Shown: piece by piece, positions 60,379 through 64,000 of the stretch
Layout: every line of letters begins with the position of its first letter
Position numbering within the stretch: the stretch's first letter is position 1
From: Mycobacterium sp. MBM
GTDB lineage: Bacteria > Actinomycetota > Actinomycetes > Mycobacteriales > Mycobacteriaceae
DNA length: 64,000 bases
Assembly (NCBI GenBank): GCA_021648845.1
Contig: JAKJHY010000016.1
Location: forward strand, 46,724-110,723
Reading direction: 5' to 3'
Notes under the pieces: generated by a model
Databases searched by the model: none
What the model saw: the letters and a program-made list of their open reading frames with translations, nothing else
Told to the model about the DNA's origin: nothing
Position numbers and translations under genes: made by a program

Positions 60379-61920
60379 ATGGAGAACTTCGACTGGCTCC
60401 TGCAGGGGTTCGCCGAGGCGGCCACCCCGATGAACCTGCTGTACGCCGTGATCGGCGTGTTGTTGGGTACCGCTGTCGGTGTGCTGCCCGGTATCGGCCC
60501 GGCGATGACGGTGGCGCTGCTGCTGCCGATCACCTACAACGTCAGCCCGAGCGCGGCGTTCATCATGTTCGCCGGCATCTTCTACGGCGGCATGTACGGC
60601 GGGTCGACGACCTCGATCCTGCTGAACACCCCGGGTGAGTCGTCCTCGGTGATCACCGCGCTCGAGGGCAACAAGATGGCCAAGGCCGGCCGGGCCGCGC
60701 AGGCGCTGGCCACGGCGGCCATCGGCTCTTTCGTGGCGGGCGCCATCGGCACGGCGCTGCTGGCCGCCTTCGCGCCGGCGATCTCGCGGTTCGCGGTGAC
60801 CCTCGGCGCGCCGTCTTACCTGGCGATCATGCTGTTCGCGCTCGTCGCGGTGACGGCGGTGCTGGGATCGTCGAAGATGCGCGGCGTGATCTCGCTGTTG
60901 TTGGGTCTGGCGATCGGCATCGTCGGTATCGACTCGCTGACCGGTCAACCGCGGGCCACCTTCGGGCTGCCGCTGCTCGCCGACGGCATCGATATCGTCG
61001 TCATCGCGGTGGCGGTGTTTGCGCTCGGCGAGGCGCTGTGGGTGGCGGCGCATCTGCGTCGGCGTCCGGCCGATGTCATCCCGGTCGGCCGGCCGTGGAT
61101 GGGCAAGGAGGACTGGAAGCGGTCCTGGAAGCCGTGGCTGCGTGGCACCGCCTACGGGTTCCCGTTCGGTGCACTGCCCGCCGGCGGTGCGGAACTTCCG
61201 ACGTTCCTGAGCTACATCACCGAGAAGAAGCTGAGCAAGCATCCCGAGCAGTTCGGTAAGGGTGCCATCGAGGGTGTCGCCGGGCCGGAGGCGGCCAACA
61301 ATGCTTCGGCCGCAGGCACTCTGGTGCCGATGTTTTCGCTGGGTCTGCCGACGAACGCGACCGCTGCGGTGATGCTGACCGCCTTCGTGTCCTACGGTAT
61401 TCAGCCCGGTCCGACGCTGTTCGACAAGGAACCGCTGCTCATCTGGACGCTGATCGCGAGCCTGTTCATCGGTAACTTCCTGCTGCTGGCACTGAACCTG
61501 CCGTTGGCCCCGCTCTGGGCCAAGCTGCTGCGCACGCCGCGGCCGTACTTGTACGCCGGAATTCTGTTCTTCGCCACCCTCGGTGCGTTCGCGGTCAATC
61601 TGCAGCCGCTGGATCTGTTGCTGTTGCTGATCTTCGGGTTGATGGGCCTGATGATGCGCCGTTTCGGTCTGCCGGTGCTGCCGTTGATCATCGGGGTGAT
61701 TCTCGGGCCGCGTATCGAACGTCAACTGCGGCAGAGCCTTCAGCTCGGCGGCGGTGACTGGGGCAACCTGTTCACCGAGCCGGTCGCGGTCGTCACCTAC
61801 GTGCTGATGGCCCTGTTGCTGCTCGCACCGTTGGTGCTGCGACTGTTCAAGCGCAGCGAGGAGAGTCTGTTGATCGTGGAGGACGACGAGGACCAGAAAG
61901 CGAAGGCGTCGCAATCATGA
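60379..61920 (+). CDS. tctA: Tripartite tricarboxylate transporter large membrane subunit
   Basis: 513 aa, about 11-12 helices. Conserved TctA segments: GVLPGIGPAMTVALLLP (about 34-50), FYGGMYGGSTTSILLNTPGE (about 71-90) and, in the second half, GPEAANNASAAGTLVPMFSLGLP, the mirror-image motif. It is the sodium- or proton-coupled channel subunit. The hydrophilic C-terminus ends in DDEDQKAKASQS. Stop overlaps the usp gene by 4. Confidence 0.94.
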   Translation: MENFDWLLQGFAEAATPMNLLYAVIGVLLGTAVGVLPGIGPAMTVALLLPITYNVSPSAAFIMFAGIFYGGMYGGSTTSILLNTPGESSSVITALEGNKMAKAGRAAQALATAAIGSFVAGAIGTALLAAFAPAISRFAVTLGAPSYLAIMLFALVAVTAVLGSSKMRGVISLLLGLAIGIVGIDSLTGQPRATFGLPLLADGIDIVVIAVAVFALGEALWVAAHLRRRPADVIPVGRPWMGKEDWKRSWKPWLRGTAYGFPFGALPAGGAELPTFLSYITEKKLSKHPEQFGKGAIEGVAGPEAANNASAAGTLVPMFSLGLPTNATAAVMLTAFVSYGIQPGPTLFDKEPLLIWTLIASLFIGNFLLLALNLPLAPLWAKLLRTPRPYLYAGILFFATLGAFAVNLQPLDLLLLLIFGLMGLMMRRFGLPVLPLIIGVILGPRIERQLRQSLQLGGGDWGNLFTEPVAVVTYVLMALLLLAPLVLRLFKRSEESLLIVEDDEDQKAKASQS

Positions 61921-62312
61921 CGATCGTCATCGGATATACCGCCGATCAGTTCGGGCAGGCGGCTTTGGAGCATGGGATCGCCGAGGCGAAGCTGCGCAGC
62001 ACCGATCTGCTGGTCATCAACTCGACATCGGGTGAGGCGTATGTCGATGCGCGGTTCGCCAGCGGCGCCCAGGTGCACGATGTCGAGGCGCGCTTGGCGG
62101 ATTGCGGTGTGCCGTTCGAACTGGCCCAACCGGTCGGTGTCGACGCGGTCGAGGAACTGTTGACCGCGATGGACCGCCCGGAGGCCGACTTGTTGGTCGT
62201 CGGTATTCGGCACCGCAGCCCGGTCGGAAAACTGCTCCTCGGTAGCGTCGCGCAGAAGCTGATCCTGGAGTGCCCGAAACCCGTTCTGGCGGTGAAGCCC
62301 TCGGAGTTCTGA
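61917..62312 (+). CDS. Universal stress protein domain
   Basis: 131 aa from ATG. UspA fold with the ATP-binding signature G-2x-G-9x-G(S/T) type near the end (GIRHRSPVGKLLLGSVAQKLI). Translationally coupled to tctA as the fourth gene of the transporter operon, which suggests a regulatory or sensing role at the transporter. It converges on the DUF222 gene with 2 bases between stops. Confidence 0.9.
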   Translation: MTIVIGYTADQFGQAALEHGIAEAKLRSTDLLVINSTSGEAYVDARFASGAQVHDVEARLADCGVPFELAQPVGVDAVEELLTAMDRPEADLLVVGIRHRSPVGKLLLGSVAQKLILECPKPVLAVKPSEF

Positions 62313-62314
62313 CC

Positions 62315-63916
62315 TCATCCGTCATCGTCCCGTCCGTCGGGATCAGGTGGTGGGAAGAGTTCGCCGGGGTGGAAGTGGTGGTTGAGGGTGTCGCCGCCGG
62401 TGTTCATCAGTGGTGGTGGGTGCCAGTGCACGCGGCCGGTTTCGGGGTCGATGGTGTTGGTCCAGCCGAGTTCGGCGAGCTGGTTGTCCGGTCCGCAGCC
62501 CAGGCCGAGGTCGGGTGCGTCGGTGAGTCCGCCGTTGTTCCAGCTGGGGTTGGCGTGGTGCGCCTGGCAGCGACTTGCTGCTTGGGTGCAGCCGGGTCGG
62601 GTGCAGCCGCGATCGCGGTTGTAAAGCAGTAGCCGTTGGGCTTTGGTGGCCAGGCGTTTGGTGCGGCCCATGTAGAGCGGTTCGGCGGTGTGGTGGCGGT
62701 AGACGATCAGGTAGTGGTGGGCGTGCTCGGCGAGGCGGATGACGTCGCGCATGGGCATGAGGGTGCCCGCGCCGGTGACCGCGATCCCGGCGGCGGCTTC
62801 CAACTCGGCCAGCGTGGTGGAGACGACGACGGTGACCGGTAGGCCGTTGTGTTGGCCGAGGCGTTTGGACGCCAGGGTGTCGCGCAGGATCGCTTTGAGC
62901 GCGTCATGGTTGCGTTGCGACGGGGTGCGGTGGTCCCCGGCGGGCGGGTCGAGGTCACGTGTGGGCGGCGGGGGCAGGGTGTCGGCGGGGTCGGGCAACT
63001 CCTCGAAGTCGCGGGGGCGTGGGGACTCCTGGGCCGGTTCGACATCCGGTTCTGGCTCTGGCTTTGTGTCGATCCGCGGTTGTGGTTGCGGTTGCGGTTG
63101 CGGTTGCGGTTGCGGTTGTGGTTGTGGGCCGGTGGTATCCGGCGGTTGCTCGTCGAGCGGGTTGGGTACCGGGTTGTGTTGGGGTGCGGGGTCTTCGGGG
63201 TTGTTGATGCCGGGGCGGGCCCACACGTCCAGGATGGTGCGTAGGTAGGCGGCGAGCTCGGCGTCCACCCAGCCCGACACTTTGGCCATGCCGTCGGGGT
63301 CTTGGGCGCTGATGGTCAGTCCGCGGCGGTGCCGGGCCGGGTCGGGGCCCTCCCCGTCGGGGTTGATCAGAGCCAGCGCGTGATCGGCGGCCTTCTGCAA
63401 TGTTTCGGGGGTGTTGATGGTGGCGATATCGACCAGTGTGGATTCCAGTTGCCCGCGTGCGGTGCCATCCAGATAGGCCGAGGCCTTGTTCAGCGTGGCA
63501 CCGATGATGGCGATGTGTCCGGTGGTGATCTTCCCGGCGGCCAATGCTGCCGCACAGGCCGCCAGGACCGGTTCCAGGACCTCACCGGTCATGGTGTGCC
63601 GCGGTCCGAGGTCGCGGGCGGCGGTGATGCGCCGCCGGGCTTCGGTGGCGCTGATGCGGTCGCGGGTGGCCAGCACGTCGGTCCAGGTTTTGCCGCCGAT
63701 CTCATGTGGGGTGGCCCGGTCCATCAGGGCCGCCAGGATGCGGTGATCGACCGCGGTATCGGCGCGGGCATGCTGCTCACGCTCGGACAACAGGCCTAGT
63801 AGCTCGGCGGTGTCGAAGACGGTGAAGTCGGCGTCCAGCAGCGCCATGACCGACGCGGCCCGATCGGAAAGCGCGTGCTGAACCGCCTCCCGACTCGCCA
63901 CCGCGTCCGACTTCAT
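62315..63916 (-). CDS. DUF222/HNH endonuclease-domain protein (13E12 repeat family)
   Basis: 533 aa from ATG 63914-63916 (MKSDAVASREAVQ); an ATG 54 bases upstream is also in frame. The N-terminal DUF222 region (about 20-260) is followed by a Pro-Gln linker, more DUF222-like sequence and a C-terminal HNH zinc site (CTRPGCTQAASRCQAHH). These multicopy genes are typical of mycobacteria; activity is rarely shown. The chosen start has a -10 (TATGTT) exactly six bases upstream, and a LexA-like box overlaps it. Confidence 0.87.
   Translation of the reverse strand: MKSDAVASREAVQHALSDRAASVMALLDADFTVFDTAELLGLLSEREQHARADTAVDHRILAALMDRATPHEIGGKTWTDVLATRDRISATEARRRITAARDLGPRHTMTGEVLEPVLAACAAALAAGKITTGHIAIIGATLNKASAYLDGTARGQLESTLVDIATINTPETLQKAADHALALINPDGEGPDPARHRRGLTISAQDPDGMAKVSGWVDAELAAYLRTILDVWARPGINNPEDPAPQHNPVPNPLDEQPPDTTGPQPQPQPQPQPQPQPQPRIDTKPEPEPDVEPAQESPRPRDFEELPDPADTLPPPPTRDLDPPAGDHRTPSQRNHDALKAILRDTLASKRLGQHNGLPVTVVVSTTLAELEAAAGIAVTGAGTLMPMRDVIRLAEHAHHYLIVYRHHTAEPLYMGRTKRLATKAQRLLLYNRDRGCTRPGCTQAASRCQAHHANPSWNNGGLTDAPDLGLGCGPDNQLAELGWTNTIDPETGRVHWHPPPLMNTGGDTLNHHFHPGELFPPPDPDGRDDDG
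63078..63125 (-). repeat. Hexanucleotide repeat encoding Pro-Gln
   Basis: Eight units of GGTTGC/GGTTGT on the plus strand encode a (PQ)8 run in the linker of the DUF222/HNH protein. Likely to vary in length. Confidence 0.9.
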
Positions 63917-63919
63917 GTA

Positions 63920-63935
63920 TCGAACATATGTACTG
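63920..63935 (-). promoter_or_regulatory. Degenerate LexA (SOS) box over the DUF222/HNH promoter
   Basis: TCGAAC-ATAT-GTACTG matches the mycobacterial SOS box TCGAAC-N4-GTTCGA perfectly in the left half and in GT plus little else in the right half. The -10 TATGTT (63923-63928 on the minus strand) lies inside it, so LexA binding would block the promoter. Confidence 0.5.
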
Positions 63936-64000
63936 CTTATCTGCTTAAATGGACCCATGCTGGTCAGCATGGGTATCGCAGATGGCGGTCCGGTCGGCGG

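Noticed and set aside
59455..61914. 819-codon open frame on the minus strand
   Set aside because: Antisense to tctA and tctB, rich in Arg, His and Gln from high GC at the third codon position, and without a family pattern.

Overview
The window is about 68% GC, tightly packed with ATGA/GTGA-coupled genes, and follows gene for gene the Mycobacterium tuberculosis interval from Rv2203 back to Rv2143. It comes from a mycobacterium, probably a rapidly growing environmental species (Mycolicibacterium type): there are no PE/PPE genes, no IS6110, and a tricarboxylate transporter operon has been added. Rv-number correspondences were made from memory of the proteins, not by database search.

Layout. 1-6.5 kb: a proline-rich membrane protein cut by the window edge, adenosine kinase (adoK), asparagine synthetase (asnB), then ctaC-ctaF and mmpS3 with its partner. 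6.5-11.4 kb (minus strand): a DinB-like protein and ctaE-qcrC-qcrA-qcrB. With ctaC/ctaF these make most of the actinobacterial bc1-aa3 supercomplex. 11.5-24.6 kb: trpD, an exonuclease/GIY-YIG fusion, a NlpC/P60 cell-wall hydrolase, pimB, fadD15, small SRPBCC proteins, an ArsA-like ATPase, an acyltransferase and a lipomannan mannosyltransferase. 24.7-33.9 kb: a membrane protein, RNase AS, aroG, pknL with its substrate Rv2175c, mptA, idsA2, lppM, a GNAT enzyme and a DUF3040 protein.

34.2-53.7 kb is the division and cell wall (dcw) cluster: mraZ-rsmH-ftsL-ftsI-murE-murF-mraY-[murD missing]-ftsW-murG-murC-ftsQ-ftsZ-pgeF-yggS-sepF-yggT-wag31 and a small membrane protein. The most striking observation is that no intact murD lies between mraY and ftsW. 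In its place are 3.5 copies of a 30-bp tandem repeat that starts inside the mraY stop region, a 64-bp imperfect inverted repeat, and a 43-codon open stretch that resembles an internal piece of MurD.

53.7-64 kb breaks from the tuberculosis order. It holds a phosphoribosyltransferase-like protein, an SRPBCC/epimerase fusion, a glutamine amidotransferase, and a CitA/DcuS-type two-component system divergent from tctC-tctB-tctA-usp. It ends with a DUF222/HNH (13E12-type) gene whose promoter overlaps a degenerate LexA box.

Regulation is readable in places. Many genes have a TANNNT-like -10 hexamer six or seven bases before the start codon, as expected for leaderless mycobacterial mRNAs. mraZ is preceded by a run of boxes at exactly 10-bp spacing. 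No tRNA, rRNA, CRISPR array or intact insertion sequence was seen.
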